DNA of 64,000 bases from Ferruginibacter sp. Lineage in GTDB: Bacteria > Bacteroidota > Bacteroidia > Chitinophagales > Chitinophagaceae. Where the stretch lies: NCBI RefSeq assembly GCF_028288465.1, contig NZ_JAQBNR010000016.1:62001-126000 (forward strand). The letters run 5' to 3'. The notes beneath the pieces are model-generated. The model had not been told where the DNA came from, made no database searches, and was given only the letters and a program-made list of their open reading frames with translations. Position numbers and translations under genes: made by a program. Shown here piece by piece: positions 9,119 to 19,908 of this stretch (the stretch's first letter is position 1; the number at the start of each line of letters is the position of its first letter).

Positions 9119-9460
9119 TCAATCCAGATAGGCCTCAATGGTGTTAATAAGGCCGTCATTGTTAACGGTGAATTCAAGACCTCCGGTTTCATGGCCAAAA
9201 TCTCCGGTAAAATCAACAAGTGCGATGGCGTGTTGAGGGGTAATGATCTTAAAAGATTCTGCCCTGGTTTGTGTATGGTAATCAATAAAAAAACGTTCGA
9301 GATACCTGCGGACACCCGTGGTGTTCCTGAACGTTTCGCCCACAGAGACATCCTTAATCACTGCATCTTTAGCAAACAGTGTAAGTAGTGCATCGATATT
9401 AAATTCATTGGCAGTATTTATAAATTCCTTGATAATGGTTTCAATTTGTACTTTTTTCAT
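9119..9460 (-). CDS. SnoaL/NTF2-like small protein
   Basis: 113 residues with the cone-shaped NTF2 fold pattern: N-terminal helices (IETIIKEFINTANEFNIDALLTLF), the AKDAVIKD strand after the first helix pair, and alternating beta strands to the end. Proteins of this kind are small isomerases, cyclases or binding modules; no catalytic dyad can be assigned. It starts 25 bp after the SDR upstream on the same strand, so the two probably form one transcript. Confidence 0.8.
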   Translation of the reverse strand: MKKVQIETIIKEFINTANEFNIDALLTLFAKDAVIKDVSVGETFRNTTGVRRYLERFFIDYHTQTRAESFKIITPQHAIALVDFTGDFGHETGGLEFTVNNDGLINTIEAYLD

Positions 9461-9485
9461 AAGCTTGTTTTAGTTATTAATGGTT

Positions 9486-10406
9486 TTATTTACCAATCAT
9501 TTTCATTGAGATATTCCATAGTCTGTCTGCATTTCCTTTGTCAAGTGCATACATTGCAACTCCCTCATAATTGCCAGGTCGTTTTGTAACAGTTTCAACT
9601 TCGTTACAGTTTTCAAAATAGCGCCCACCAATATTATCAAGCAACGGTGAAGTTGCTAGCAGGATTGAAGTTGCTGCTCCTTGTTGCGGCGTTTTATGAA
9701 GTTCTGGTGCCGAACGAAGCTTTCCACCAACGTGTTTTTGAAGATTTGTCAAGATGGCTCCTGGGTTCAAAGCATTTACAGTAATTCCGTCCTTTAACCA
9801 ACGTTCAGTCGCACCAACAGCAAATAAAACGCAAGCCGTCTTTGCTTGTCCATAGGAAACCAAAGGGTCGTAAGGTCTAAACAAAAAGTTTATGTCGTCA
9901 AACAGAACAGGCGAAAATAGATGTCCACTTGATGCTACCACTACTATTCTTGCAGAACCTGCACTTTGCAAAGCATTGTGTAATCCAACAGACAATGCAA
10001 AGTGCCCAAGATGGTTTGTCATAAATTGTATTTCAATACTTTCTGATGTTTTTTGCAAATCTGGTATTGACATTACGCCTGCATTGTTAACCAGTATATC
10101 CAATGCACCTTTCCAGTTGTCAACAAAATTATTTATTGAGCTAAGGTTATCTAAGTCAAGTTGAGCAACGTGTACTTTATTATTTCCTGTGGTCGAAATT
10201 ATTTCATCCGCAACCTTTTTTCCCCCTTCAACATTTCTTGCAGCAATTGTTACTTCCGCACCTGCCTTTGCCAGAGTTTTTACGGTTTCTATTCCAATCC
10301 CTGATGCACCGCCTGTTACAATGGCTCGTTTATCTGTCAAGTCAATCCCATTTATAACTTCATCTGCTGTCGAGTGGAAGCCGAAATTTGTTTTTATTAA
10401 TGTCAT
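9486..10406 (-). CDS. SDR-family oxidoreductase (retinol-dehydrogenase-like)
   Basis: 306 residues. TGGASGIG (about 31-38) is the dinucleotide-binding motif, NNAGVMS follows, and Ser (VVASSG) with YGQAK supplies the catalytic residues. The longer N-terminus (FGFHSTADEVINGIDL) is the standard lead-in of this subgroup, which bacterial annotations call retinol or WW-domain oxidoreductase-like. It is likely the first gene of a two-gene unit with the NTF2-like gene. The substrate is unknown. Confidence 0.9.
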   Translation of the reverse strand: MTLIKTNFGFHSTADEVINGIDLTDKRAIVTGGASGIGIETVKTLAKAGAEVTIAARNVEGGKKVADEIISTTGNNKVHVAQLDLDNLSSINNFVDNWKGALDILVNNAGVMSIPDLQKTSESIEIQFMTNHLGHFALSVGLHNALQSAGSARIVVVASSGHLFSPVLFDDINFLFRPYDPLVSYGQAKTACVLFAVGATERWLKDGITVNALNPGAILTNLQKHVGGKLRSAPELHKTPQQGAATSILLATSPLLDNIGGRYFENCNEVETVTKRPGNYEGVAMYALDKGNADRLWNISMKMIGK

Positions 10407-10544
10407 AATTATGAATGTTTAAATTTGCTGGGACTTTAATAATTACCGCTAATAAAATATCTTTTACTACTCGAGCATTTTTAATACCACACTTTATGTG
10501 ATGAAAAAGTATTTGCATTTTATTTTTGAATATATCCGGTTGCA

Positions 10545-10823
10545 TCACCCGGTGTCATTTGATAGTTTACTCACTACCTGATAAATTAAAATTCCCTTTT
10601 CGAGATGATTTAAAATTTGAATACCCATAATAATGGAAGTATGCATAATGGCTTTACCCTGTCTCACAAAGCGGTAGGATTCAAGAACCGATACATCAGG
10701 CTCGTTTACATAAATTTTTTCCTGGATCCACCACAACCCCTGTTTTGCAAACTGGAAATCACTGGTAAATCCTCTTTCATGTAAATCAATAATTACAGCA
10801 TGTTTTGCTAATTTCTTTTCCAT
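10545..10823 (-). CDS. Small conserved protein of unknown function
   Basis: 92 residues. The N-terminal part (DLHERGFTSDFQFAKQGLWW) and the ESYRFVRQGKA segment recall a widespread family of small Bacteroidota proteins often mislabelled phosphoribosylpyrophosphate synthetase. They pair a KRGYTxDF helix-turn with an xxYRFEG strand. There is no enzymatic motif. It reads toward the SDR, 138 bp away. Function unknown; real gene likely. Confidence 0.6.
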   Translation of the reverse strand: MEKKLAKHAVIIDLHERGFTSDFQFAKQGLWWIQEKIYVNEPDVSVLESYRFVRQGKAIMHTSIIMGIQILNHLEKGILIYQVVSKLSNDTG

Positions 10824-11170
10824 GACGCACTAGCATTTAATGCAAATGCTGAAGTCAATTTGAATGCCATTCATTAAGACTTTAAGAGTCATGTACTTAT
10901 AAAATAAACCTGCATTTAAAAAAAATGATATTTCGCGATTAAGCGAAACCATTGACGAAATGTAGCGATCTGCCATGTTGTTTTTTAAATACAGCAACCA
11001 TTTGACTGAATGCAATTGCAGGAGTGGCTGAATATTTTAAATCTCTTTCAGATATCGAATCATCAATTGAGGTCATTTGACATTGAACTTTATAACAAAG
11101 TAAATTGAGCCTTATTACAAAGTAGAGCAATAAGTTTTAGCAGAGTTTTGCATAAACAAAAACACAGATT
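10824..11170. other. Intergenic, no gene recognised
   Basis: About 350 bp between divergent genes. It is AT-rich, with two overlapping short minus-strand frames that have no recognisable product. It must hold the promoters of both the small minus-strand gene and the aldehyde dehydrogenase. GAGTTTTGC near 11142-11150 resembles a -7 box for the latter. Confidence 0.45.
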
Positions 11171-12598
11171 ATGCAAATAATAGATAAACAATTCATTAAT
11201 GGAACATTTATTACGCCTCACGGAACACAGCAATTAGAGCTTGAAAATCCTGCTACGGGAGAAATCATCACCAGGGTAACTTTAGCAGATGAAACAGATA
11301 CACAAAATGCAATAGCCGCTGCTAATGCCGCATTTAAAATCTATTCGCAAGCCAGTTTAGAGACCCGGCGGGATTACCTGCAAAGGATTCATGATAAAAT
11401 GACTGAAAGGCTGGACCATTTACTGGAGATTATCAGCAATGAATATGGCGCACCGCAATGGTTTGCCCAATTCGCTTTACAGGATGCTGCGAGATCCTGG
11501 TTAGTAGCCAGGGAGCAGGTAAATCCTGAAACATTCCGTTATAATTTAAAAGAAGGTACCGGGGTAATACTGGACCCCGTTGGCGTTGCCGGTTTAATAA
11601 GTCCATGGAATATTAGTGTTTGGTTTATGTGCGTAAAAGCATCTACCGCCCTTGCTGCCGGATGCACCGTTGTAATGAAACCAAGTGAACTCAGTGCCCG
11701 GCAGAATAATGCAATGGCTGAAATATTCTATGATGCCGGCCTTCCCCCGGGAATAATCAATGTTTTGCAGGGAACCGGCGATGTTGTAGGCAGCGAGATC
11801 ACCCGTAACCCGGGCATTAATAAAATCTCTTTCACAGGTTCAACAGCTATAGGAAAATTAATTGCCAGGCAAGCCGTAGATAGCATGAAAAGAGTGACCC
11901 TGGAATTGGGAGGAAAGTCACCATCCATAATAATGGATGATGCGCAACTGGAAAATGCCATTCCTTTTGTGTTGCAGGTAGGACTGCAAAATAGCGGGCA
12001 ATCCTGTACAGCAGGAACACGTATATTGATTCCTGAAAGCAGGGAGGCAGAAATAATTGAAGCGTTAAAGAAAGGGATTGAAGCAATGAAGGTAGGTCCG
12101 TCAACAGACCCGGATTCAGCCATCGGTCCGATTGTTTCAAAAAAACAATACGAACGGATTCAGTCCTATATAAAAAAAGGTATAGAAGAAGGAGCGGAAT
12201 TATTGACCGGAGGTTTGGGGCATCCGGAAGGTTTGGAGAAAGGAAACTTTGTAAAGCCAACCATCTTTGTAAAAGTCGACAACCACATGACCATCGCTGC
12301 AGAAGAAATTTTTGGTCCTGTTCTATCAGTTATTACCTATAAAGATGATGCTGACGCCATCCGGATAGCCAACGATTCCGCTTATGGCCTGCACGCCTAT
12401 ATAGCAGGTGCAGATATTAAAAGAGCGAAAGCCATCGCCGAAAAGCTCCAGGCGGGCAGAGTCGCTATTAACGGATTTGTAGATGAGCCACGGGCTCCAT
12501 TCGGAGGCTTCAAACAATCTGGTATCGGAAGAGAATTTGGTAAGTTCGGACTGGAAGCTTTTTTAGAACCAAAAGCTATATTTGAAGTTAGCAATTAG
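11171..12598 (+). CDS. NAD(P)-dependent aldehyde dehydrogenase
   Basis: 475 residues, normal length for the ALDH superfamily. The general base Glu245 lies in LELGGKSPS and the catalytic Cys279 in GQSCTAGTR. SPWNISVWF is the coenzyme-domain start, EEIFGPVLSV the conserved late motif, and FGGFKQSGIGRE the C-terminal signature. It oxidises an aldehyde to an acid; the substrate cannot be named from sequence. It sits alone, divergent from the SDR group, in a region dense with redox enzymes. Confidence 0.95.
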   Translation: MQIIDKQFINGTFITPHGTQQLELENPATGEIITRVTLADETDTQNAIAAANAAFKIYSQASLETRRDYLQRIHDKMTERLDHLLEIISNEYGAPQWFAQFALQDAARSWLVAREQVNPETFRYNLKEGTGVILDPVGVAGLISPWNISVWFMCVKASTALAAGCTVVMKPSELSARQNNAMAEIFYDAGLPPGIINVLQGTGDVVGSEITRNPGINKISFTGSTAIGKLIARQAVDSMKRVTLELGGKSPSIIMDDAQLENAIPFVLQVGLQNSGQSCTAGTRILIPESREAEIIEALKKGIEAMKVGPSTDPDSAIGPIVSKKQYERIQSYIKKGIEEGAELLTGGLGHPEGLEKGNFVKPTIFVKVDNHMTIAAEEIFGPVLSVITYKDDADAIRIANDSAYGLHAYIAGADIKRAKAIAEKLQAGRVAINGFVDEPRAPFGGFKQSGIGREFGKFGLEAFLEPKAIFEVSN

Positions 12599-12953
12599 CG
12601 TAAGGCGGACTATGGCAAATAAATAATTCAACAATTTATTACTGTTAAAAACCAGCCGGGCATTTAAGAATTATATTGATTCGTTGTTAGTCTCCCGGAA
12701 GATGGGAAATGCAATAAACGAAAGACTGATAAAAATAAAAAATTAAGGAAACTTTTCTGATATTCCTTGAGGCAAATCCTGTGTTAAAATAACTCCTGCT
12801 AGATTTTAGAGAACCAGGAAAGACTGATGAACTGGAATAACCATAAAAATGGAGAAGGTATACAATAATTTGTGATGTTGCTTTCACCACTTATTATTGT
12901 TGTGGTTAAGGGAAGTGGTGCGGTGTCAGTCAACCGTTGGTTAAAGGGCGTGA

Positions 12954-12991
12954 AATAGACCATCTCAAACGGGATGGGCTATTCCATTTTT
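12954..12991 (+). terminator. Hairpin terminator between aldehyde dehydrogenase and the GAF regulator
   Basis: AATAG-A-CCATCTC pairs with GGGATGG-G-CTATT around an AAAC loop and is followed by a CCATTTTT run, giving an intrinsic-terminator shape on the plus strand. It lies 355 bp after the aldehyde dehydrogenase. The rest of the gap (12599-13126) shows only short frames without recognisable products. The final 130 bp should hold the promoter of the regulator that follows. Confidence 0.5.
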
Positions 12992-13126
12992 GGTCAAGAC
13001 CGGAACACTAACCCAATAATCTGCAATTATAAATTATTAAAAACTTAAGATTATTTCCACGGGTGTTCATTTTTTTGCTTACCAGTCCATGATCATTTAA
13101 ATTAGTGTTATAATTCAGGGCAGGAT

Positions 13127-16100
13127 ATGCTGAATAAAGAACAAAATCAGGACAAAATTCTCTATGCTTTAAATAATCAGATTGTCCGCATACGCGGCAA
13201 GGAGGATATGTTATATCTTATACGAAACAATTTAAAACAATACATTGATTTTGATGATAGCTTCATTCTTCGTTATAATAAGGATACAAAGACTTACCGG
13301 CCTTATATTTTTCATGCGCAAAAAGGCAGAGCAGAAAATGCAGAATTTGCGAGACAACTGGACATGGAATATCCTGTAAAGAATGATTACATTGGAAGGG
13401 ATGAGCCATTGGTACAGGATGTTGAAATACTTTTGCGGGAGGGAAATAAACATGTTTCTTTTATTCACCGTACTGGTATAAAAGAATTTGTTACATTCAA
13501 ATTGATTGAGGGGAACGAGCCTATAGGGCTTTTTGTTTTATTATCAGAGAAAAAAAATTGTTTTAATCCGGAAGTTCTTGATCTTCTCAAAAAGATATCT
13601 TATCCGATATCTATTGCAACGGCCAATATAATTGCCAATGAAGAAATTGCAAAAAGAGAAGAAGAAAAAACAACCCTGCTATTGTTGAGTAATGAGATAG
13701 CAGCATTAAAGAACAGGGAGGATTTATTCCGGTTGGTTAATACGAAAATTAAAGAGCTTTTTTCAATTGATGAGTTTGGTATTGCACAAATTGATGAGGA
13801 TGGCAAAACATATAGCGCCTTTGTGTTGGAATTTGGTGATCAAACAAAGAGTATTTCGGATTTTGACTCTGTTACATCTGCGAGGTACAGTGTTACAGAT
13901 CCGATTTTTACACGTGTAATGAACGCTACAGGACCCGTTTTGTTTGATGTAGAAGATGTTTCAAAGGAACCGGACATGCCGGATTATGTTGCTTTTTGGA
14001 AAAAAGCCGGCTTTGTCTATTATGTCACCGTACCACTTCGGGTAGGTGGGTATATCATAGGATTTGTAAATTTTCATTTTAAAGATAGAGATGCATTTGA
14101 AACAAAAGAAATTCTTTTAAAAGGGGTTAGTGATCAACTGGCTGTTGCAGTGTCCAATATCCTGGCTAATGAAAAGATTAAATCGAGGGAACAGGAGAAA
14201 TCCAGGTTATTGGAATTCAGCAACGCCATTGCGTCAGTGAGGGATACCGAAGTATTAGCCAAAATTTTAAAGACGCAGTTAAGGGAACTTTTTGGTATAG
14301 AGGACTACGTTATACATGCGTTGAGTACGGATAAAAGGACACATCGTCCAATTTTATTTGACCCTGACGCCGAATTTGCCCGACACCCCGATTTTCTGAA
14401 ACTACTGGAGATTGATACAGATGTTAATGACGGTGTGTTTAATACCATCCTTGCTTCCGAAGAGTTGGTCATTTTTAATGTTCAGGATTGGTTTAGATCT
14501 GACACGCCTCCTACCTATGCTAAAGCCGCAGCGTCTATCAACCTGAGACAAATGGCCGGTGTTTCAATCAGACATGGCCAGGAGAATATAGCAATAATGA
14601 ACTTCAAAAAGGATGGGATAAGTGACATTAATATACAACGACCTTTATTTAAAAGTATTTGTTCCCAGATTGCCATAGCCGTATCTAACATTATGGCAAA
14701 TAAAAAGATACTCGCACGAAACCAGGAAAAAGAACTCCTGCTTTCTTTTAGCAACGAAATTGCAGCGGTACAAAGCCGGAGAGATCTTTTTAAAGTGGTG
14801 AATGGAAAAATAAAGCAGTTATTTGCCATTCAACAGCTAGGCTTTTCAAAAATAGACGAAGGAGGAGAAACCTACAGTATTTTTTTAGTAGATGTCGGTG
14901 AACACATAGGGAGCAACCCTGATTTTGCCGACATGGTTAATGCAAAATTTGACGCACATGAGGCTTTGTTTAAGGAGGTGATGAATTCTGAAGATCCGAT
15001 CTTGTACGAAGTATCCGATTTGATCAATAGGCCCGAAAGACCGGCATATGTTGATTTTTTAGCTGCAGCAGGAATTGAGCAGATAGTACTAGCCCCTTTG
15101 CGGGCCGGTGGCGTTAACATAGGAACTGCACAGTTAATACTTGAGAATGGTGCTGCATTCGATATAAAGAGTAACCTGCTTAAGGGAATTTGTTCGCAAT
15201 TGGCTGTAGCAATTTCAAATATTCTGGCGGCTGAGAAAATTCGTGAGAGCGCCAGCGAAAAGACAAAACTGCTGGAATTAAGCAATGCCATCGCCTCCAT
15301 TCATGACAAGTTGAGTTTTCTTCAACTCATTAATACTAAGCTGACAAAGCTTTTTTCGTTTTCACACGCCATGATAGCTTGTATAAATGAAGACAAAGAA
15401 ACGTGCATAACCTACTTACTGGAGCCACAGGGAGAAAGCCCGGGAAACTGGGACTATAAGCAAGTTATTGTCGCCAACATACCACTCAAGAACGGCGCAT
15501 TCGAATTGGCTGCAGAGGGTTTTGTAATTCTGGACCTGCAAAAATTCAGTGAAGCACCGGATTTCATAAAAAGAAACTATGCCATTGGAAGCGTTGAAAT
15601 GCTACTTGCGCCATTGAAAGAGGATAAAAATACTATTGGTTTTTTTATGTTGTTTGCAAAAGTGAAAAATGGATTTGATGCCAATCAACTGAATATTTTA
15701 TCCGCCGTTTCTCACCAGCTTTCTATAGCAGCAGCAAATATTGTTGCCAACGAAAAAATTCAAAAACAATTAGAAGAAATAAAAAGGTATAAACAACGAC
15801 TGGAAGAAGAAAATTTATACCTGCAACAGGAAATCGAAACATCAAATAACCATAGCGATATTGTCGGTACAAGTGCCGCAATTAAAACTGTATTCAGGCT
15901 TGTATCGCAGGTTGCCTCTTCGGATAGCACTGTTTTGTTGTTAGGTGAAACGGGCACAGGAAAGGAACTTATTGCAAGGGCCATTCATAATGCATCGCCA
16001 CGGAAGAATAAATTAATGATTAAAATTAACTGTGCTGCGCTGCCAGCTAATTTAATTGAGAGTGAATTGTTTGGTCATGAAAGAGGAAGTTTTACCGGGG

Positions 16101-16804
16101 CATTTGAAAGAAGGATCGGAAAATTTGAATTGGCTAATAATGGTACTTTATTCCTGGATGAAATTGGAGAAATGCCATTAGAGTTACAGGTAAAATTATT
16201 AAGAGCGCTGCAAGAAAAAGAAATAGAACGTATTGGAGGTAAAACCACCATCAAAACCGACGTACGCATCATTGCAGCTACTAACCGTGACCTTGAAAAA
16301 TTGATGGAAGAAGGCAAATTCAGAAGCGATCTGTTTTACAGGCTAAATATATTTCCGATTCAACTTCCGGCACTCAGAAAAAGGCGTGAAGATATTCCGC
16401 AACTGGCTTCGCATTTTATTACGCGGTTTTCTAAAAAAGCAGGAAAGAAAATAACCAACTTCAGCAATAAAGCACTGGAGCAATTACAGCAATATGATTG
16501 GCCTGGTAATATCAGGGAACTGGAACATTTGATCGAGCGAAGCGTACTGCTTACTACAGGTGATACGATTAAAGAGTTAGATCTTCCAAATAAAAAATCC
16601 AGGTCGGTAACTGAGTCAGGATCAGAAAGTTTTAAAATCCAGACGATCTTTGAAAATGAGAAAGAATATATTCTAAAAATTCTTCAACATGTCAATGGTA
16701 GAATTGCTGGTGAAGGCGGAGCTGCAGACATCCTGGGAATACCTTCCAGCACACTTAATTCCCGGATAAAAAAATTAGGTATCCGTAAAGAGCACAGAGG
16801 CTAA
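13127..16804 (+). CDS. Sigma-54-dependent activator with five tandem GAF domains
   Basis: 1225 residues. Five GAF-like modules of about 180 residues each fill residues 1-905, a coiled coil ([20 protein letters not shown]) follows, then the AAA+ domain: Walker A GETGTGKE at 940-947, GSFTGA loop at 987-992 (usual GAFTGA with Ser in place of Ala), Walker [11 protein letters not shown] Fis-type HTH ends the protein ([20 protein letters not shown]). The GSFTGA loop contacts sigma-54, so the protein should open RpoN promoters. Modules 2 and 4 share closely similar starts ([17 protein letters not shown] and [17 protein letters not shown]), and 1 and 3 resemble each other, suggesting duplication of a two-GAF unit. 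The ligand is unknown. No kinase domain is present. Confidence 0.93.
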   Translation: MLNKEQNQDKILYALNNQIVRIRGKEDMLYLIRNNLKQYIDFDDSFILRYNKDTKTYRPYIFHAQKGRAENAEFARQLDMEYPVKNDYIGRDEPLVQDVEILLREGNKHVSFIHRTGIKEFVTFKLIEGNEPIGLFVLLSEKKNCFNPEVLDLLKKISYPISIATANIIANEEIAKREEEKTTLLLLSNEIAALKNREDLFRLVNTKIKELFSIDEFGIAQIDEDGKTYSAFVLEFGDQTKSISDFDSVTSARYSVTDPIFTRVMNATGPVLFDVEDVSKEPDMPDYVAFWKKAGFVYYVTVPLRVGGYIIGFVNFHFKDRDAFETKEILLKGVSDQLAVAVSNILANEKIKSREQEKSRLLEFSNAIASVRDTEVLAKILKTQLRELFGIEDYVIHALSTDKRTHRPILFDPDAEFARHPDFLKLLEIDTDVNDGVFNTILASEELVIFNVQDWFRSDTPPTYAKAAASINLRQMAGVSIRHGQENIAIMNFKKDGISDINIQRPLFKSICSQIAIAVSNIMANKKILARNQEKELLLSFSNEIAAVQSRRDLFKVVNGKIKQLFAIQQLGFSKIDEGGETYSIFLVDVGEHIGSNPDFADMVNAKFDAHEALFKEVMNSEDPILYEVSDLINRPERPAYVDFLAAAGIEQIVLAPLRAGGVNIGTAQLILENGAAFDIKSNLLKGICSQLAVAISNILAAEKIRESASEKTKLLELSNAIASIHDKLSFLQLINTKLTKLFSFSHAMIACINEDKETCITYLLEPQGESPGNWDYKQVIVANIPLKNGAFELAAEGFVILDLQKFSEAPDFIKRNYAIGSVEMLLAPLKEDKNTIGFFMLFAKVKNGFDANQLNILSAVSHQLSIAAANIVANEKIQKQLEEIKRYKQRLEEENLYLQQEIETSNNHSDIVGTSAAIKTVFRLVSQVASSDSTVLLLGETGTGKELIARAIHNASPRKNKLMIKINCAALPANLIESELFGHERGSFTGAFERRIGKFELANNGTLFLDEIGEMPLELQVKLLRALQEKEIERIGGKTTIKTDVRIIAATNRDLEKLMEEGKFRSDLFYRLNIFPIQLPALRKRREDIPQLASHFITRFSKKAGKKITNFSNKALEQLQQYDWPGNIRELEHLIERSVLLTTGDTIKELDLPNKKSRSVTESGSESFKIQTIFENEKEYILKILQHVNGRIAGEGGAADILGIPSSTLNSRIKKLGIRKEHRG

Positions 16805-16826
16805 CCACTACCTGATCACCACATTG

Positions 16827-17714
16827 CTATGCAGACGCTAATTGCATCCGGTATTCTGAAGGAGAATGTCCGAACTCAGATTTAAATAACCTGGAGAAAT
16901 GTGCAATATTTTCAAATCCCAGGGTATAACAAATATCAGTTACCGTCATTCTGGTAGTCACTAAAAATTCCTTGGCCTTTCTTAATCTCCTTTCACGTAT
17001 CCATTGCGAAGGAGGCATGTTATAAGTTGAAATAAAATCTCTTCTAAAACTCGATAAACTTCTTCCACACAGGCGGGCAAGTTGATTGATTGATAGCGGA
17101 TTCAACAAATTATCTTCCACCACAGTGGTGATATTGGGGCGGTAACTTTTTTTGAGATTAAGTAAAAGGTCCAGCATCTGTGTATCGGTACTGGCCAGGC
17201 AGAACAATAATTCCAGCAACTTAATGCGCAGCAGGCTGCCTTCAATTTTAGCGGCATCTCCAATATAAGGAGTAAGAGAATTGATGTATAACTGAAGGTG
17301 GCTATTCTGTAAACTGACAAATATTTCTGAGGCCTCATCATTGATGATCTGAGATAACTGGGTAATTTTAGTAAACTCTTTAATTAATTCATGACTGATT
17401 AGAAAAACAATAAATTCAACTTTACCCCCTTTCTGCTGATCCGTTTCTGCCCGAAAGTCCACCATCAGATTATTCTTAAGAAATGCCATCTGATTTTTAC
17501 CAACTGCATAGCTCGATTTTCCATAATTCAAATTAAGCTTTCCATTTACTGTTACCAGTAAAATATTATCATCGCAAAACACCCGGTCCGACTGACCTTG
17601 ATCGAAGCTGTAATGCCTCACTGCCGCTTCTCCGTGAAAGGCAATACTATTCATACCGAAGTTAAAAAGACTGGCTCCAGCGCCGCACTGCCTGAACGAT
17701 TCCTGTTGTAACAT
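16827..17714 (-). CDS. AraC-family transcriptional regulator
   Basis: 295 residues. The N-terminal half is a cupin-like sensor (YSFDQGQSDRVF, then a long beta region) and the C-terminal 100 residues are the AraC double HTH (LARLCGRSLSSFRRDF; DICYTLGFENIAHFSRLFKSEFGHSPSEYR). It ends 22 bp from the convergent GAF regulator. The type is the ExsA-like group that in Bacteroidota commonly controls SDR and oxidoreductase clusters such as the one beginning about 1.3 kb away. That assignment is inference. Confidence 0.92.
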   Translation of the reverse strand: MLQQESFRQCGAGASLFNFGMNSIAFHGEAAVRHYSFDQGQSDRVFCDDNILLVTVNGKLNLNYGKSSYAVGKNQMAFLKNNLMVDFRAETDQQKGGKVEFIVFLISHELIKEFTKITQLSQIINDEASEIFVSLQNSHLQLYINSLTPYIGDAAKIEGSLLRIKLLELLFCLASTDTQMLDLLLNLKKSYRPNITTVVEDNLLNPLSINQLARLCGRSLSSFRRDFISTYNMPPSQWIRERRLRKAKEFLVTTRMTVTDICYTLGFENIAHFSRLFKSEFGHSPSEYRMQLASA

Positions 17715-18027
17715 AGTTGAGTTTTAATAGTTCAATAGTTCCCGAATACCCACAACAAATTAATAGCTAAAATGCGTTATTGCAATTGTTGAAAAAAGCT
17801 GAGGGTTCAAATGACCGCATAGTAATTTCAAAACGGATGCCAGGCTATAAATTGTTGATTACCTGTTAGATATATAAAACACAAGGTTTTTTTAATAGCG
17901 ATATTTCGCCATTTCACTATTCAGTAGTTAAATATCGAAAGAGGAAAATCGCAAACAAAGCCGGATGATACTTATTGAAGGGGATGAGTATTGGCGGGTA
18001 AGAAACGGAGCAATTTATAATAGCAAA
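17715..18027. other. Intergenic, no gene recognised
   Basis: About 310 bp upstream of the AraC gene and downstream of dps. A plus-strand frame that starts here (17965) runs into the dps antisense and is not a gene. AT-rich with no clear repeat; it should contain the AraC promoter. Confidence 0.45.
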
Positions 18028-18054
18028 ATCGGATGTCATTTCCTGACATCCGAT
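18028..18054 (-). terminator. Perfect 11-bp hairpin, dps terminator
   Basis: ATCGGATGTCA and TGACATCCGAT form an 11-bp perfect stem with a five-base loop, 42 bp after the dps stop. On the minus strand it is followed by TTTTGC, and on the plus strand by an A/T tract, so it could work both ways. The position fits termination of dps. Confidence 0.7.
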
Positions 18055-18096
18055 AAAAATTTTACAGTGGTTGACCAACTTCAAAGCAGCATTTAC

Positions 18097-18573
18097 TCAA
18101 TGTCCGCTAAGATGCGCCCTTATCATCCAGGCCATTTTTTCATGCTTTTCCAGCAATTGAACTGCAAAATCACTGCTTCCCACATCTTTGTGCTTATCTG
18201 CAAAGAGTGTAGCAAGCCTCCGGAGATTATTGATTATGGTTTCGTGTGAACCCAATAAATTTTTTAACTGATCATTCTGGGAATTAGTGAAAGGTTGCTC
18301 TATCAGGCTAGTCAGCTTCAGGTAATCTTCCAGCCTTGCTTCAGCATAAAAGCCAATGGTGCGGATCCTTTCAGCAATATCGTCAATCATAACATTTATT
18401 TCATTCACCTGCCTCTCGTAAAACTGATGCATTTCGCTAAAATTTGAGCCTTCAATATTCCAGTGATAGTTTCTTGATTTGGTGTACAAAATGAATTCGT
18501 CTGACAGTAATTTATTCAATTCAAGACTAATTACCTGTAAATGGTTTTCCGGGATGCCAAGATTTGGTTTCAT
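18097..18573 (-). CDS. dps: Dps-family ferritin-like DNA protection protein
   Basis: 158 residues, four-helix ferritin-like fold. The inter-subunit ferroxidase ligands align with those of Listeria Dps: His37, His49, Glu53, Asp64 and Glu68, in the same spacing, within the NYHWNIEGSNFSEMHQFYE and IDDIAERI segments. Dps dodecamers oxidise and store iron with hydrogen peroxide, and some compact DNA. The N-terminus is short and not strongly basic, so DNA binding is uncertain. It is transcribed alone and followed by a strong hairpin. Confidence 0.95.
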   Translation of the reverse strand: MKPNLGIPENHLQVISLELNKLLSDEFILYTKSRNYHWNIEGSNFSEMHQFYERQVNEINVMIDDIAERIRTIGFYAEARLEDYLKLTSLIEQPFTNSQNDQLKNLLGSHETIINNLRRLATLFADKHKDVGSSDFAVQLLEKHEKMAWMIRAHLSGH

Positions 18574-19014
18574 ATTTTTCTATTGATGCTGCTTGTTAAA
18601 AGATGATGAAGTTTTTAGGAATAGCAAATAATTGTCGCAAGGTAAAATGAAGCTCCTGCGATGACTTTACTATTTCATTATTTTATGTTGATTTTTTGGT
18701 TCACCCTATTGACTGCTTTTTAACCATTGTGAAAGCGGGCAATCAACTTTGGTGAATCTTCAGGTTAATGAAAATGACTGCCACAGTCAAATACGCCTCA
18801 TTCATAATCGCCAATTTTGTAGACGGAATTTATCCTTAGGGGTGGCAATGGTAACAGAGATACAAAAAGCAACCCAGTAGAGGCAGCCGGGCAATGTAAA
18901 AAATTATATTCACACTATGGTTCGTTTTAATAACAGTATCCCAATTCGGGAAGTAAAGTGATCGTAAAATCTTCTGGTAGAATTATTATTGGCTATAGAT
19001 AAACTAATTAATTT
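18574..19014. other. Intergenic, no gene recognised
   Basis: About 440 bp between divergent dps and the SDR gene; it must hold both promoters. On the minus strand GCAAGGTA (18637-18644) reads TACCTTGC, near a -7 box for dps. No palindrome of Fur or PerR type was seen. The rest shows nothing. Confidence 0.4.
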
Positions 19015-19851
19015 ATGTCAAATTTAAAAAAGGTCTGGTTAATAACAGGATGTTCACGTGGCATTGGACGTTCACTTTCAGAGGCTGTACTTGCTGCAGG
19101 TAACGAGCTCGTAGCAACGGCAAGAAATCCTGAACAAATTAAAGATCTGGCAGAACGTTTTGGAGACAAAGTAAGAGTATGTGCACTTGATGTAAAGAGC
19201 GAAACAGATGCCGAATCTGCGGTTAAAACAGCCATTGGTGCATTCGGACGATTAGATGTATTGGTAAATAACGCAGGCTATGGTAATATCAATTCGATTG
19301 AAGAAACCAGCATCGCTGAATTTCGTGCTGAAATTGAAACCAATTTGTTCGGTACTATCATCGTTACTAAAGCTGCCCTTCCCTTTATGCGTAAACAAAG
19401 GTCCGGACATATCATTCAATTCTCTTCTGTGGGTGGCCGCATAGGGCCAATAGGAAGAGGACCGTATGCGGCTGCAAAATGGGGAGTGGAGGGATTTTCT
19501 GAAGTCCTTTCAAAAGAAGTTACACCACTAGGTATCAAGGTTACAATAATTGAACCGGGTGGTTTCCGTACAGATTTTGCCGGTAAATCTGCTATCATAA
19601 AAGAAGGTCTAGCAGATTACGAAAATACAGTTGGCCGAACAGCCCGATTTCAGCATGACTATAATGGCAAACAACCCGGCGACCCGGCTAAAGCTGCCAA
19701 TATTATACTCCAGATTACGCAGATGGAACAACCGCCCTTGCGATTATTACTCGGTAGTGATGCAGTGAATGCAGCAGAACAAAATGACCTGGTTAAAATG
19801 GCAGCTGACAAAAAATGGCGACACCTTAGTACTTCTACAGATATTAATTAA
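19015..19851 (+). CDS. SDR-family oxidoreductase
   Basis: 278 residues. TGCSRGIG (9-16) is the cofactor motif, NNAGYGN the next signature, and FSSVGG with YAAAKWG gives the catalytic Ser, Tyr and Lys. EPGGFRTDFAG is the post-catalytic segment typical of the same subgroup as the SDR at 6470. It is the first gene of a same-strand run of redox and small-fold proteins reaching 26.5 kb, with 57 bp to the next gene. The substrate is unknown. Confidence 0.92.
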   Translation: MSNLKKVWLITGCSRGIGRSLSEAVLAAGNELVATARNPEQIKDLAERFGDKVRVCALDVKSETDAESAVKTAIGAFGRLDVLVNNAGYGNINSIEETSIAEFRAEIETNLFGTIIVTKAALPFMRKQRSGHIIQFSSVGGRIGPIGRGPYAAAKWGVEGFSEVLSKEVTPLGIKVTIIEPGGFRTDFAGKSAIIKEGLADYENTVGRTARFQHDYNGKQPGDPAKAANIILQITQMEQPPLRLLLGSDAVNAAEQNDLVKMAADKKWRHLSTSTDIN

Positions 19852-19908
19852 ATGTAAAAACCAGCATCCTTGTGAATTTTGACACCAGGGAATATTATAA
19901 AACGAAAG

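Noticed and set aside
12687-12890. 67-codon minus-strand frame in the gap before the GAF regulator
   Set aside because: No motif, unusual composition, and it lies in a region that must hold the regulator's promoter.
17965-18249. 94-codon plus-strand frame across the dps 3' end
   Set aside because: It is antisense to dps and runs through its terminator hairpin.
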